Origin: Bacillota bacterium
GTDB lineage: Bacteria; Bacillota; Clostridia; Christensenellales; Aristaeellaceae
Assembly (NCBI GenBank): GCA_023416585.1
Contig: JAEZHM010000091.1
Location: 82,516 to 146,515 of the forward strand
Direction of reading: 5' to 3'
Length of the DNA: 64,000 nucleotides
In this document: in pieces, positions 1-8,762 of the stretch
Position numbering within the stretch: position 1 is the first letter of the stretch
Layout: each line of letters starts with the position of its first letter
Notes under the pieces: model-generated
Databases searched by the model: none
What the model was told of the DNA's origin: nothing
The model's input: only the letters and a program-made list of their open reading frames with translations
Made by a program: the position numbers and the translations under genes

Positions 1-1
1 C

Positions 2-397
2 AAACTTAAGGCTGCTGGCCTGCAGGAATTGACGGATATCCCCGAGGTGGGAGATGTGGTGGCCCAAAGCATCGTGGATTTCTTCTCCTTTCCGGAGAAT
101 ATAGAAATGATTGATCGCTTGCTGAATGCGGGTGTTTCCCCGCAGGAGGCAAAAAAGGCGGAAGGCGGGGTATTTCATGGCCTTACCGCGGTGGTGACCG
201 GCACACTGCCTTCCCTTTCCCGGAACGATGCGGAGGACCTTATACGCAAACATGGCGGCGTGGCTGCCGGTAGCGTCAGCCGCAAAACATCCTTCGTGCT
301 GTGCGGGGAGAATGCAGGCAGCAAGCTTCAAAAGGCGCAGGAGCTGGGTATTCCCGTAATGAACGAGGCGGAATTCCTGAAGCGGATTGGAAAGTAG
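2..397 (+). CDS. ligA: NAD-dependent DNA ligase LigA, C-terminal part (5' end outside window)
   Basis: The reading frame is open from base 2, so the gene starts before the window; an internal TTG at 29 is not the real start. The visible 131 residues hold the end of the helix-hairpin-helix region (PEVGDVVAQSIVDFF) and then a BRCT domain (GLTAVVTGTLPSLSR, with the conserved glycine pair in KHGGVAAGSVS). LigA seals nicks in DNA using NAD+. The HhH region and BRCT domain contact DNA. The catalytic adenylation domain is not visible, so the call rests on this HhH-BRCT order, which is typical of the LigA C-terminus. Confidence 0.9.
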   Translation, partial: KLKAAGLQELTDIPEVGDVVAQSIVDFFSFPENIEMIDRLLNAGVSPQEAKKAEGGVFHGLTAVVTGTLPSLSRNDAEDLIRKHGGVAAGSVSRKTSFVLCGENAGSKLQKAQELGIPVMNEAEFLKRIGK

Positions 398-463
398 GAA
401 AAGTCTCGCACTAGATTCAAAATGAGCATTCCGTGTTAAATTTAAAAATGCGTATTCTGGCTA

Positions 464-492
464 TTGCACGGCCACTGGAAACATGTTATAAT
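464..492 (+). promoter_or_regulatory. sigma-A promoter of tRNA-Leu
   Basis: TTGCAC at 464-469 and a perfect TATAAT at 487-492 with a 17-base spacer. The -10 ends 14 bases before the tRNA 5' end. This gives the tRNA its own transcription start downstream of ligA. Confidence 0.8.
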
Positions 493-506
493 ACCTTTCG
501 TCACAC

Positions 507-592
507 GCCGAAGTGATGGAATGGCAGACGTGATGGACTCAAAATCCATTGTTCGCGAGAACGTGCGGGTTCAAGTCCCGCCTTCGGCACCA
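507..592 (+). tRNA. tRNA-Leu (anticodon CAA)
   Basis: The acceptor stem GCCGAAG (507-513) pairs with CTTCGGC (582-588), followed by discriminator A and an encoded CCA (590-592). The anticodon stem ATGGA/TCCAT encloses the loop CTCAAAA, giving anticodon CAA. A long variable arm (TTCGCGAGAA) makes it a class II tRNA, and the T loop GTTCAAGTC is canonical. The length of 86 bases with CCA fits tRNA-Leu. Confidence 0.97.
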
Positions 593-645
593 AAATCGTT
601 TCTACAGGAATTGAGCAATCATTCTGCAGAAACGATTTTTATTTT
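592..645 (+). terminator. Rho-independent terminator after tRNA-Leu
   Basis: AAAATCGTTTCTACAG pairs, with one mismatch, with CTGCAGAAACGATTTT, and a T-rich run follows. It starts directly behind the tRNA CCA end. Confidence 0.85.
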
Positions 646-714
646 GTGCTATAATTTAACAGATAGTGTACCGATTTAGTGGAGAGATAAGCAGGGATTT
701 GATGGAGGCAAACC

Positions 715-1641
715 GTGGCACAGGAAGAACGCATTTATTCGTTTTATGAAATCAGTAAAAATGTTGCTGCCACTTTACTCATGGCATTTGACAAATCTAT
801 GATCACTGAGGTAGTTACACCTATTCATAGTGGCATGAGTACAAGCAATTACTGCATTACATCCGATACAGGCAAATATCTTTTGAAAATATACTCCGGC
901 AATGCCCAAAACATAGAATCAGAGATGTATACATATCTCGGGAAACGCATCCGTATTCCTTCGCTCTGTTTTTATGATGGCAGCCGTAAACTTTGCCCTT
1001 ACCCATATGCCATTATGGAGTACATAAACGGCGAGACGCTTTCCGAATACGTCAAAGCCAGTCATGGATACCCTGCGGAAATAGTTCGTGAAATCGGAAG
1101 AATGCTATCGGTCATCCATCAGAAGCATTATCAACAAAGCGGACATCTAGACCGGGATTTTAAGTTGATAGACTCAGGTAAAAGCACACCGGAGTTGATA
1201 TCTGCTTTACTGGCAGGAAAGGCTGGTACTCGTCTATCTGCCATTACTCGAGATGAACTGCAAATATGTATGGCGCGAAATAGTAATATTTTTAACCGCA
1301 TCGACTGTGACTTTGTTCTATGTCATGGGGACATGAGCAATGGTAATATTCTGATATCCAATGGTAAAGTATACTTCATAGACTTTGAGTACGCATTGGC
1401 AGAAAGCCGTTTCCGCGACATCGGCAAATTCTTTCGGAACAAGGCGCCCTCAGTGCAGAAATATATCAATGAAGAGGTTTATAGAGCATTTGCTGATGGG
1501 TATGGCGAACTCCCATCAGACTGGCTACGGCTTGCCAAGCTTGCGGATATCCCCGTCATGCTTGGACTTCTCAATATGGATAACGCGCCGCAAGAGTGGG
1601 TTACTGATATTGAGCATGATATCATGGAGGCAATAGGATAA
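715..1641 (+). CDS. APH/choline-kinase-fold phosphotransferase family protein
   Basis: A 308-residue protein with the aminoglycoside phosphotransferase fold. It has an N-lobe ending in KYLLKIYSG with the likely ATP-binding Lys, the Brenner motif HGDMSNGNIL near residue 203 (catalytic Asp and Asn), and DFEYA near residue 222 (metal-binding Asp). The family phosphorylates small alcohols such as aminoglycosides, choline, homoserine or spore-coat-linked substrates; the substrate here cannot be told. GTG start at 715 with GGAGG at 704-708. It is a single gene between a tRNA and a gene-poor stretch and looks more AT-rich than the genes after it, which fits accessory DNA. There is no partner gene to suggest antibiotic resistance. 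Confidence 0.8.
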   Translation: MAQEERIYSFYEISKNVAATLLMAFDKSMITEVVTPIHSGMSTSNYCITSDTGKYLLKIYSGNAQNIESEMYTYLGKRIRIPSLCFYDGSRKLCPYPYAIMEYINGETLSEYVKASHGYPAEIVREIGRMLSVIHQKHYQQSGHLDRDFKLIDSGKSTPELISALLAGKAGTRLSAITRDELQICMARNSNIFNRIDCDFVLCHGDMSNGNILISNGKVYFIDFEYALAESRFRDIGKFFRNKAPSVQKYINEEVYRAFADGYGELPSDWLRLAKLADIPVMLGLLNMDNAPQEWVTDIEHDIMEAIG

Positions 1642-1759
1642 ATTCCAATTTTCCGGTTTGCTTAGAGAATATAGTGGTGTAATACCCGTCTTCCTGCTGC
1701 CGAAACCCTTTATTTTACATCGGTTTCCGAGTTTTTCGTTATGAACACTCTTACCAACA

Positions 1760-1812
1760 CAACCCCTCTGATTTTTCTCGTGATGTGGGAATCGAGGGTT
1801 TTGTTTTTTTGG
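1760..1812 (+). terminator. probable terminator
   Basis: AACCCCTCTGATT and AATCGAGGGTT form an imperfect hairpin followed by TTGTTTTTTT. It lies about 120 bases behind the phosphotransferase gene. Confidence 0.55.
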
Positions 1813-1948
1813 TATTAAGCGAAAAAGAGAATTTATGAGTAAACTTACTATTTTTCGCATGTGTTGTTATCTATTCCGGGTTTGTGTTATGAACTGGAAT
1901 CATGTTGTAAGCATTGACTGGAGACACTATTGTGGGAGGTGATAACGT

Positions 1949-2074
1949 ATGGACAATTGGAATGGTTTTTGGCCTATTTACTCACTAAGACAATACATAA
2001 AGGGAAAATTCGGTATAAAAAACAATACGAAACCCAATGAAAAGGACAATCAGAAAGAAGACTCTCCTCCGTGA
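1949..2074 (+). CDS. small ORF, 41 residues, unknown function
   Basis: ATG at 1949 is preceded by GGGAGGT at 1934-1940, eight bases away, which is an excellent ribosome binding site. The peptide begins MDNWNGFWPIYSLRQYIKGK and ends in a highly charged tail rich in Asn, Lys, Glu and Asp. The start is aromatic and the tail is hydrophilic, with no clear membrane span. A good terminator follows 88 bases after the stop. I do not recognise a family. The RBS and terminator are the only support. The 1642-2488 stretch holds nothing else convincing besides this ORF, two terminators and the remnant at 2232-2385. Confidence 0.5.
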   Translation: MDNWNGFWPIYSLRQYIKGKFGIKNNTKPNEKDNQKEDSPP

Positions 2075-2162
2075 AACTAATATAAGGCAAAGGGAATTTG
2101 TATAACGCTTTCTTAGTTTTATCATTGATGCAGGGATTTAGCATAGCATACCCCTATCATTT

Positions 2163-2199
2163 ACTTGGCTGAAGATATTCACTTCAACCAAGTTTTTTT
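2163..2199 (+). terminator. Rho-independent terminator
   Basis: ACTTGGCTGAAG and CTTCAACCAAGT pair almost perfectly around a short loop and are followed by TTTTTTT. It would end the transcript of the 41-codon ORF. Confidence 0.8.
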
Positions 2200-2231
2200 G
2201 ATAATAAACAGAATATTATTTCGGCGGTGAA

Positions 2232-2385
2232 ATGCGGCGCCTGAAGTTGGCAAAAGAACTGATCAATAATACGGGCAGGTCAGTTTGTATTTGAAGACGA
2301 GTCCACAAACGATTTAGGGGCTGTTCCAGCATGTTATTCCATTAAAAACCATAGGGAAGATTGTGGAGAAACCCTTGCAATATGA
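2232..2385 (+). pseudogene. possible frameshifted coding remnant
   Basis: From ATG 2232 one frame reads MRRLKLAKELINNTGRS and then soon stops. From 2281 another frame reads QFVFEDESTNDLGAVPACYS and continues to a stop at 2383. The two pieces abut, and each has protein-like composition. This is what a short gene broken by one indel would look like. I do not recognise the family, and two chance ORFs remain possible. Confidence 0.25.
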
Positions 2386-2458
2386 TTGAGAATTGTCGAA
2401 TTATGGTGTACACTATGTATAGTTTTCGCGAAATGAATATTGCGTACGAAAGAGGGAT

Positions 2459-2483
2459 TTCCCCCAATGGCAGAATGGGGGAA
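2459..2483 (+). promoter_or_regulatory. inverted repeat overlapping the Shine-Dalgarno of the LAL regulator
   Basis: TTCCCCCA (2459-2466) is the exact reverse complement of TGGGGGAA (2476-2483) with a 9-base loop. The right arm covers most of the Shine-Dalgarno GGGGGAAGG (2477-2485) of the gene starting at 2489. In RNA the hairpin would hide that site. The loop and right arm also encode a 9-codon ORF (ATG 2467 to TAA 2496) whose end overlaps the regulator start. Confidence 0.6.
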
Positions 2484-2488
2484 GGATT

Positions 2489-5071
2489 ATGATTAATAAA
2501 ACATGTCCACATAGGGTGTACTATTTTTCACCCAAGCTAAAAAGACAGCTTGCTCAAATACCGCATTATCACCTTACGGTTGTAGAGGCGCCATCAGGGT
2601 TCGGAAAAACGACAGCCATCAGGGAATATTTGAGGGAAAATCTTCCACCCGATGCCAGGGAATATTGGTATACCTGCCTTGGTGAACCGGCATCCATGGC
2701 TTGGAAGGGCATATGCGAACTGCTGGCCAATGTAAACAGCAAAATTGCCGCAAACCTTACGAGCCTGGAAATGCCCACGATGGATACGCTGCTGCATATG
2801 ATGGCGCTGCTCCGGGATTTTAGCTGCCAGGCGGAAACATATCTGGTGATTGACAACTATCAGCTTGTTAACTGTGATATTCCCCGTGAATTGATGAGTG
2901 TATTTTCCATGCACAGATGCTTAAACCTTCACATGATATTCATCACGCAGCAGCTTCGCACCAAGCAGCTGTATTCCATCCACAATGCCAATATCAATAC
3001 CATTGATTCCTCTGCATTCTTTTTTGACAGGGAAGGTACCGCCAGCCTATTCCGCATGGAGGGAATTAAGCTGAGCGGTGATGAGCTGGAAAGTGTTTAC
3101 CGCAACACCGAGGGCTGGGTATCCGCCATCCGGCTTCAAATTATCAGTTTTCAGGAAACCGGTTCCTTTGACAATTCTGCCGATATTGAACATTTGGTGG
3201 AAACTGCCATTTGGAATAGGCTGACGTCCGAGGAAAAGGAGTTTCTGCTTTCCGTTTCGGTACTGGACAGCTTTACTGCCCGCCAGGCCGCGATCATGCT
3301 GGGCACGGATGCGCTGCCGATCCATATTGAAGACTTGCTTAAATCCAACGATTTCATACGCTTTTTTCCGGACAAGAACAGCTATACTATACACAGCATA
3401 TTGCAGGACTATTTGCGTAACCGATTTTATTTTCTGCAGCCGGAGGACTTTCAAAGGAGAATGCTTCATCTGGCCGGCAAATCTTGCGCTGCTGTATCCC
3501 AGTATTATCTGGCCGCGCAGTTTTACTTGAAGGTTAAGGATTTTGATGCTATTTTGTCCATGCCGTGTGACGGTCAGTATCTTGGGAACCAGAAGGAAAA
3601 CAGCATTCTGGAATTCATTGTTTCGCTTATAAATGAAACTCCTGAAAAAATGTTTGTCATGTATCCTGTTGCCATATTGACATTCGCTTACTTAATGATA
3701 CTGGATGGGCGGATGGAAATGTTTCAAAAGCTTAGCCGGATGATCGGTCCTGTTATTGAAAATGGCTCAAGCTTAAACCCGGAGGAACGCAGAAAGCTGA
3801 AGGGCGAATTTGCATTGCTGACGGCATTCACATATTACAACGACATCAGAAAGATGAACGACTGCATACGAAATGCGCTGGAGATCTTGGGCGAACCCAG
3901 CAGCATGATCATGGGCAGCATGCCTTGGATATTTGGAAGTACCTCGGTACTGTCCATGTTCTGGCGGAAGCCCGGAACGCTGGAAGAAGACATGAAGGCA
4001 ATGGATGAGTGCCTTCCTTACTTCTGCAAACTGACCAGGGGCCTTTGCGCTGGTTTAGACAGCGTTATACGGGCGGAGGCCTTGCTTATGCGGGGCGAGG
4101 ATGATGAGGCTGAAGTCATGTGCCACAAGACGCTGTATGAAGCGCGGAGCTTTCAGCAGGTCAATGTCTGCCTTTGCGCGGAGCTTACGCTTGCACGTAT
4201 TGCCATACTTCGTGGGGATGTGGATGAGTATTTAAGCGCAATAAAGAATATTCAGGGTTATGCAAACGAAAACTCCAATCTTTATGTGTTGCGGCTGGCG
4301 GAGCTGTGTCTGTCCATCATCAGCCTGGTGTTGGGGAATAAGGAAAACGTGGCCCAATGGCTTTACGATATGGAGAGCATCAAAAAGGTGTTGTATGCTC
4401 ATTCCGCCGCTTCCGCTTTGACGCTTTACTCCAAACTTTTGCTGATGGACAGGAAGTATAATGCGCTTTTTGGTATATCACAGCTACATATGGATTCAAT
4501 CGGAAAAGTAACAGAAAATGTACACTGCATTATGCCGCAGCTTTATCATCTCATCTTTCTTGCCATCGCAAAACACAATTGTGGAAATACGTTGGAAGCG
4601 AAGGCGCATCTAAAGGATGCGCTGACAATTGCACTGCCGGATAAAATCTATATGCCTTTTGCCCAGCAAGGGGGGGAAATGAGCTCTCTGCTGGAATCTA
4701 CTATTAGCATATCCCCGTATCCGAAGGCCGGCCGTACATCCCAAAATCGTAATAATGCCCTTTTCCCTGCGGAACAGATGATGATGGATTTTGAGGATGA
4801 TTTTAGTGAAAGCGGCCTCAATTCATTAAAGTCGCTTATGAAGCGTCAGGAACGGGGTGCGGGCATAATCAGAAAGGCTGTTCTTCAGACAAAATCTTCT
4901 TTGACACCAAGGGAAAGAGAAATTGCCATGTTGGCTAAGGAAAGATTCAGCGCTAAGGAAATCGCCGGCAGGCTGTTTATTTCGGAAGCTACTGTGAGGA
5001 CGATCTTGAGAAATGTATATAGTAAACTTGACGTTCATTCAAAATCCGAGTTGAATTCGAAAGAATTTTGA
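2489..5071 (+). CDS. LuxR-family LAL (MalT-like) ATP-binding transcriptional regulator
   Basis: An 860-residue protein. The N-terminus has a Walker A motif, APSGFGKTTAIREY (about residues 32-45), followed by a STAND-type NTPase region with a Walker B-like YLVIDNY. A long helical TPR-like middle (about 330-760) follows. The C-terminus is a LuxR helix-turn-helix, LTPREREIAMLAKERFSAKE with IAGRLFISEATVRTILRNVY, which binds DNA. The size and order match large LuxR/MalT regulators, which switch on with ATP plus an inducer. It lies 152 bases upstream of cheA on the same strand, so control of the chemosensory cluster is a fair inference, not shown. The start ATG has a strong but hairpin-covered RBS. 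Confidence 0.9.
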   Translation: MINKTCPHRVYYFSPKLKRQLAQIPHYHLTVVEAPSGFGKTTAIREYLRENLPPDAREYWYTCLGEPASMAWKGICELLANVNSKIAANLTSLEMPTMDTLLHMMALLRDFSCQAETYLVIDNYQLVNCDIPRELMSVFSMHRCLNLHMIFITQQLRTKQLYSIHNANINTIDSSAFFFDREGTASLFRMEGIKLSGDELESVYRNTEGWVSAIRLQIISFQETGSFDNSADIEHLVETAIWNRLTSEEKEFLLSVSVLDSFTARQAAIMLGTDALPIHIEDLLKSNDFIRFFPDKNSYTIHSILQDYLRNRFYFLQPEDFQRRMLHLAGKSCAAVSQYYLAAQFYLKVKDFDAILSMPCDGQYLGNQKENSILEFIVSLINETPEKMFVMYPVAILTFAYLMILDGRMEMFQKLSRMIGPVIENGSSLNPEERRKLKGEFALLTAFTYYNDIRKMNDCIRNALEILGEPSSMIMGSMPWIFGSTSVLSMFWRKPGTLEEDMKAMDECLPYFCKLTRGLCAGLDSVIRAEALLMRGEDDEAEVMCHKTLYEARSFQQVNVCLCAELTLARIAILRGDVDEYLSAIKNIQGYANENSNLYVLRLAELCLSIISLVLGNKENVAQWLYDMESIKKVLYAHSAASALTLYSKLLLMDRKYNALFGISQLHMDSIGKVTENVHCIMPQLYHLIFLAIAKHNCGNTLEAKAHLKDALTIALPDKIYMPFAQQGGEMSSLLESTISISPYPKAGRTSQNRNNALFPAEQMMMDFEDDFSESGLNSLKSLMKRQERGAGIIRKAVLQTKSSLTPREREIAMLAKERFSAKEIAGRLFISEATVRTILRNVYSKLDVHSKSELNSKEF

Positions 5072-5223
5072 CGATATATAAAAAGATACCCTGAAATAGA
5101 GTATGCGGAAAATGGAAAAGTGCGGTATTCTTCTGTGTAGCAAAGTGTAACTTGGCTCAAAAAATGAGGACACACGAAGCATGAATTGAAAGATTCAGGC
5201 AGAACACAAAAGGGGGAAGCAGA

Positions 5224-7314
5224 TTGGATAATGGATTTTCAAATGAACCAATGCTTGACATATTCATATATGAGACCACACAAAACGTAGAACAGCTCGA
5301 GAAATTGATACTGGCAAGCGAAGAATCCGGAGGCTTTTCATCTGAAACAGTCAATGAAATCTTCAGGATCATGCACACCATCAAGGGCTCTTCCGCCATG
5401 ATGCTTTTTAACAGCCTGGCGTCGCTGGCGCATGCTGTGGAAGACCTCTTCTATTACATACGCGAAGAGAAGCCTGAGCATATCGACCATGCGGCTCTTT
5501 CGGACCTCGTTCTGGAGGGCGTAGACTTTATCAAGCTGGAACTGGAGAAGGTAAAAAATGCGGATGGACTGGATGGCGATCCTTCCGGTCTGGTTGAAAA
5601 CATCAAAGGGTTTCTATCTTCCATCAAGGGGGAAGAGCATCCTGCGCAGGTAAAAGCAGAAAAGAAGGAGGAAGCCCTCGTCCCCGGTCCCGCACCGCAG
5701 CAGAACTATCTTTCTTCCAAAAAGGATGCAAGCGCTTTAAGCCTAAGAGGGTATGAGGCAGTCTTCTATTTTGAGGAAGGCTGCGAAATGGAAAATATCA
5801 GGGCATATGCCATAGTACAAAGCATCAAGGAGATTTCGGAGGATTTCCTCTACTATCCTGAGGATATCCTGGAAAACAACGACAGTGTGCAGACCATTCG
5901 GGATCAGGGTTTCAAGGTAAGGCTAAAGACCGACAAGGGCCTTACGGAACTGCATGAATTCTTTATGAATACCCCGTTTGTCCGCGACATTGAACTTACC
6001 GAATTGAGCAACGATCAGGCGTCCGAATCGTTTGCGGAACCTGAAAAGAAAACTGGGAAAGAGCCATCAGCGCAGACGCCCAAAGAGTCCCAGCATGAGC
6101 AGGAGCAGGCAGAGCACGGACAGGCGGAGAGAAAGAATTCCCATCAGCAGCAGAACATCATCAGCGTCGATGTGGCGAAGCTGGATATACTTATGGATCT
6201 GATGGGTGAAATGGTGATCGCCGAAGCGATGGTCACCCAGAATCCCGAGCTTAAAAACCTGCAGCTGAACAGCTTTTATAAGGCGGCGCGCCAGCTTAGG
6301 AAGATCACCGGGGAAATGCAGGATATGGTGATGTCCATCCGGATGGTACCCCTGTCGGCAACTTTCCACAAGATGCACCGCATTGTAAGGGATATGGGCA
6401 GGAAGCTGAACAAGGAAGTGCAATTGACGCTGATCGGGGAAGGAACCGAGGTGGACAAGAACATTATCGAGCATATATCCGACCCGCTGATGCATCTTGT
6501 GCGAAATGCCGTTGACCATGGCATTGAATCACCCGATGCAAGGACCATCGCCGGAAAGGCACGGGCCGGGCAGGTTACACTGGAGGCAAAAAATGCCGGC
6601 AGCGATGTCATAGTAACCGTCAGGGATGACGGGAAAGGGCTTGACAAGGATAAGATACTGGCAAAGGCCGCGTCGCATGGCTTGCTCACCAAATCGAAAA
6701 ACGAAATGCTTGATAGGGAAATTTACAACCTGATTTTCCTTCCCGGCTTTTCCACCAATGAAAACGTGACGGAATTTTCCGGCCGAGGCGTAGGTATGGA
6801 CGTTGTTGTCAAGAATCTGGAAACGATCGGCGGCTCGGTATCCATAGACAGTGTGCAGGGGTCAGGTACGGTCACCACACTGAAAATACCGCTTACGCTG
6901 GCAATCATCGACGGTATGAATATCAGGGTGGGCAACGCCAAGTACACGCTCCCCACCACCTCCATTCAGGAAACCTTCCAGGCTAAGGAAAAGGATATCG
7001 TGCAGGATCCCGACGGCAATGAAATGATTATGGTCCGTGGGGAGTGCTATCCCATTCTCCGCCTGCACAAGGTGTATGCAGTGAAAACAGATATCACTGA
7101 CCTTACCCGCGGGATCATGCTAATGGTGGAGCAGGATGGCAGAAGCATGTGCCTTTTCGCCGACGAGCTGCTGGGCCAGCATCAGGTGGTGGTCAAGGCG
7201 CTGCCGAACTATATTAAAAACACGAAAAAGGTGGATGGTCTGGCAGGCTGCACACTTCTGGGAGATGGCAGCATAAGCTTGATCCTGAACATCGGTGGCC
7301 TGATCAACATGTGA
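5224..7314 (+). CDS. cheA: chemotaxis histidine kinase CheA
   Basis: A 696-residue CheA. An HPt domain carries the phosphorylated His at residue 51 (MHTIKGSSAMM). A P2-like docking region lies at about 175-265, behind a charged linker. The dimerisation region is near 310-375, and the ATPase N box is HLVRNAVDHGIES (His424, Asn428), with G box DDGKGLD and GRGVGMDVV. A CheW-like domain fills about 560-696. It phosphorylates receiver domains in response to receptor arrays. The TTG start at 5224 follows AGGGGGAAG; the next in-frame ATG is nine codons later and has no better RBS. It is the first gene of the che run. Confidence 0.97.
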   Translation: MDNGFSNEPMLDIFIYETTQNVEQLEKLILASEESGGFSSETVNEIFRIMHTIKGSSAMMLFNSLASLAHAVEDLFYYIREEKPEHIDHAALSDLVLEGVDFIKLELEKVKNADGLDGDPSGLVENIKGFLSSIKGEEHPAQVKAEKKEEALVPGPAPQQNYLSSKKDASALSLRGYEAVFYFEEGCEMENIRAYAIVQSIKEISEDFLYYPEDILENNDSVQTIRDQGFKVRLKTDKGLTELHEFFMNTPFVRDIELTELSNDQASESFAEPEKKTGKEPSAQTPKESQHEQEQAEHGQAERKNSHQQQNIISVDVAKLDILMDLMGEMVIAEAMVTQNPELKNLQLNSFYKAARQLRKITGEMQDMVMSIRMVPLSATFHKMHRIVRDMGRKLNKEVQLTLIGEGTEVDKNIIEHISDPLMHLVRNAVDHGIESPDARTIAGKARAGQVTLEAKNAGSDVIVTVRDDGKGLDKDKILAKAASHGLLTKSKNEMLDREIYNLIFLPGFSTNENVTEFSGRGVGMDVVVKNLETIGGSVSIDSVQGSGTVTTLKIPLTLAIIDGMNIRVGNAKYTLPTTSIQETFQAKEKDIVQDPDGNEMIMVRGECYPILRLHKVYAVKTDITDLTRGIMLMVEQDGRSMCLFADELLGQHQVVVKALPNYIKNTKKVDGLAGCTLLGDGSISLILNIGGLINM

Positions 7315-7359
7315 ATTTCCATATTTATTCTTAGCATCATTACAAAGGAGGATAACAAG

Positions 7360-7854
7360 ATGGCGCAGGCTGATGTATTGAACTTAGTAGAGCAGGATGA
7401 AGATACGCTCAAGGGGAAATACCTGATTTTTTCCATGGGGAACGAACTGTACGGTATGGAGATCAGATATATTACCGAGATTATCGGGATCCAGCCGATC
7501 ACCGAAGTTCCCGAAATGCCGGAGTATGTGAAGGGAATCACCAACCTTCGGGGAAAGATCATCCCCGTCATGGACGCAAGGCTCCGTTTCAAGAAGCAAG
7601 TGCGGGAATATGATGACAGAACCTGTATCATTGTGATCGATACCGACGATGTTTCTATCGGCCTGATCGTGGACAGCGTCTCGGAAGTGATTGCCTTGCG
7701 GGATGAGGATATCGCCCCACCGCCGGAAATCAACAAGGGCGGTCACAGGTATATCAAAGGGATTGGGAAAGCGGGCGGCAGCGTGAAACTGCTGCTGGAC
7801 TGCCAGAGGCTTTTGGCGGATGAGGCGCTGGATACACTGCGCGCCATGTCTTGA
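7360..7854 (+). CDS. cheW: chemotaxis coupling protein CheW
   Basis: A 164-residue single CheW (SH3-like) domain with typical landmarks: KYLIFSMGNELYGMEI, VPEMPEYVKGITNLRGKIIPVMD and a late VDSVSEV. It links receptors to CheA at the inner face of the membrane. It sits 45 bases after cheA with an AAAGGAGG ribosome binding site, followed by cheR in the usual order. A poorly conserved tail of about 15 residues follows the domain. Confidence 0.95.
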   Translation: MAQADVLNLVEQDEDTLKGKYLIFSMGNELYGMEIRYITEIIGIQPITEVPEMPEYVKGITNLRGKIIPVMDARLRFKKQVREYDDRTCIIVIDTDDVSIGLIVDSVSEVIALRDEDIAPPPEINKGGHRYIKGIGKAGGSVKLLLDCQRLLADEALDTLRAMS

Positions 7855-7944
7855 TGGCTTTTTATCATTTTGGCCAGATCGAAAGAAGAAAGGCTTGAAG
7901 GAGAGTCTTATAGGCCCTCCTTCTCCTTTAAGGCGGGAGAACCG

Positions 7945-8760
7945 ATGGTAGCAATCAAGGAACAGGAGTTCAGGCAGTTTGCCGATTATATCAAAGACAA
8001 TTACGGCATCCATTTCAAAAATGAGAAAAAGGCGCTGGTGGCCGGAAGGTTGAATCATGTGCTATCAAGCATGAATATGAACAGCCTGACGGAGTACCTG
8101 CAGTATGTGACGGCGGATAAAACAGGTCAGGCGGCATCCCAGATGCTTGATAAGCTTACCACGAACTATACCTTCTTTATGAGGGAATCGGTGCACTTTC
8201 AGTTTTTTAACGATAAGGTGCTGCCCTATCTTCAAAAGACGGTGAAGAACAAGGATTTGCGCATCTGGAGCGCGGCTTGCTCCACCGGGGAAGAGCCCTA
8301 TACGCTGGCTATGATCATGGATGAGTTTTTCGGCCTTGAAAAAGCGGCATGGGATACGAAAGTTCTGGCCACCGACATTTCTTCCGGCGTGCTGTCCGTC
8401 GCTCGGGCCGGAGTTTACGGCAAGGAGAAAGTAGCTGAGCTGCCTGCGCTGTGGCGGCAGAAGTATTTCAAGGAATATGACGCCGAAAATTATATACTTT
8501 CCGACAAGTTAAGGGATGAGGTGATCTTCGGAAATCTGAACCTGATGGATTCCGTATTTCCCTTCAAACGGAAAATGCATGTCATATTTTGTAGAAACGT
8601 AATGATTTATTTTGACAATGACACAAAAGATAAACTGGTTCAGCGGCTTTATGATGTTACTGAGCCCGGAGGCTTTTTGTTTATAGGGCATTCGGAGGGG
8701 CTGAACCGTGAGACGACAAAGTACAAATATGTAATGCCCGCCGTATATCGAAAGGAGTAG
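7945..8760 (+). CDS. cheR: chemoreceptor glutamate methyltransferase CheR
   Basis: CheR moves a methyl group from S-adenosylmethionine to Glu residues of the receptors. An N-terminal helical domain is followed by the SAM site SAACSTGEEPYTLA (about residues 107-121), IFCRNVMIYFD and GHSEGL. The frame is open back to a TTG at 7870, but that codon has no ribosome binding site. ATG 7945 follows GGCGGGAG and gives MVAIKEQEFRQFADYI, a standard CheR beginning, and 271-272 residues, the family size. Two bases separate its stop from the cheB start. Confidence 0.95.
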   Translation: MVAIKEQEFRQFADYIKDNYGIHFKNEKKALVAGRLNHVLSSMNMNSLTEYLQYVTADKTGQAASQMLDKLTTNYTFFMRESVHFQFFNDKVLPYLQKTVKNKDLRIWSAACSTGEEPYTLAMIMDEFFGLEKAAWDTKVLATDISSGVLSVARAGVYGKEKVAELPALWRQKYFKEYDAENYILSDKLRDEVIFGNLNLMDSVFPFKRKMHVIFCRNVMIYFDNDTKDKLVQRLYDVTEPGGFLFIGHSEGLNRETTKYKYVMPAVYRKE

Positions 8761-8762
8761 GC

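Noticed and set aside
507..592. tRNA-Leu as an attachment site of an integrated element
   Set aside because: I saw no integrase gene and no second copy of the tRNA 3' end in the window.
464..679. 71-residue ORF across tRNA-Leu
   Set aside because: It overlaps the tRNA, its promoter and its terminator.
1525..1860. 111-residue minus-strand ORF at the end of the phosphotransferase gene
   Set aside because: It is half antisense to a clear gene, crosses the terminator and has no RBS.
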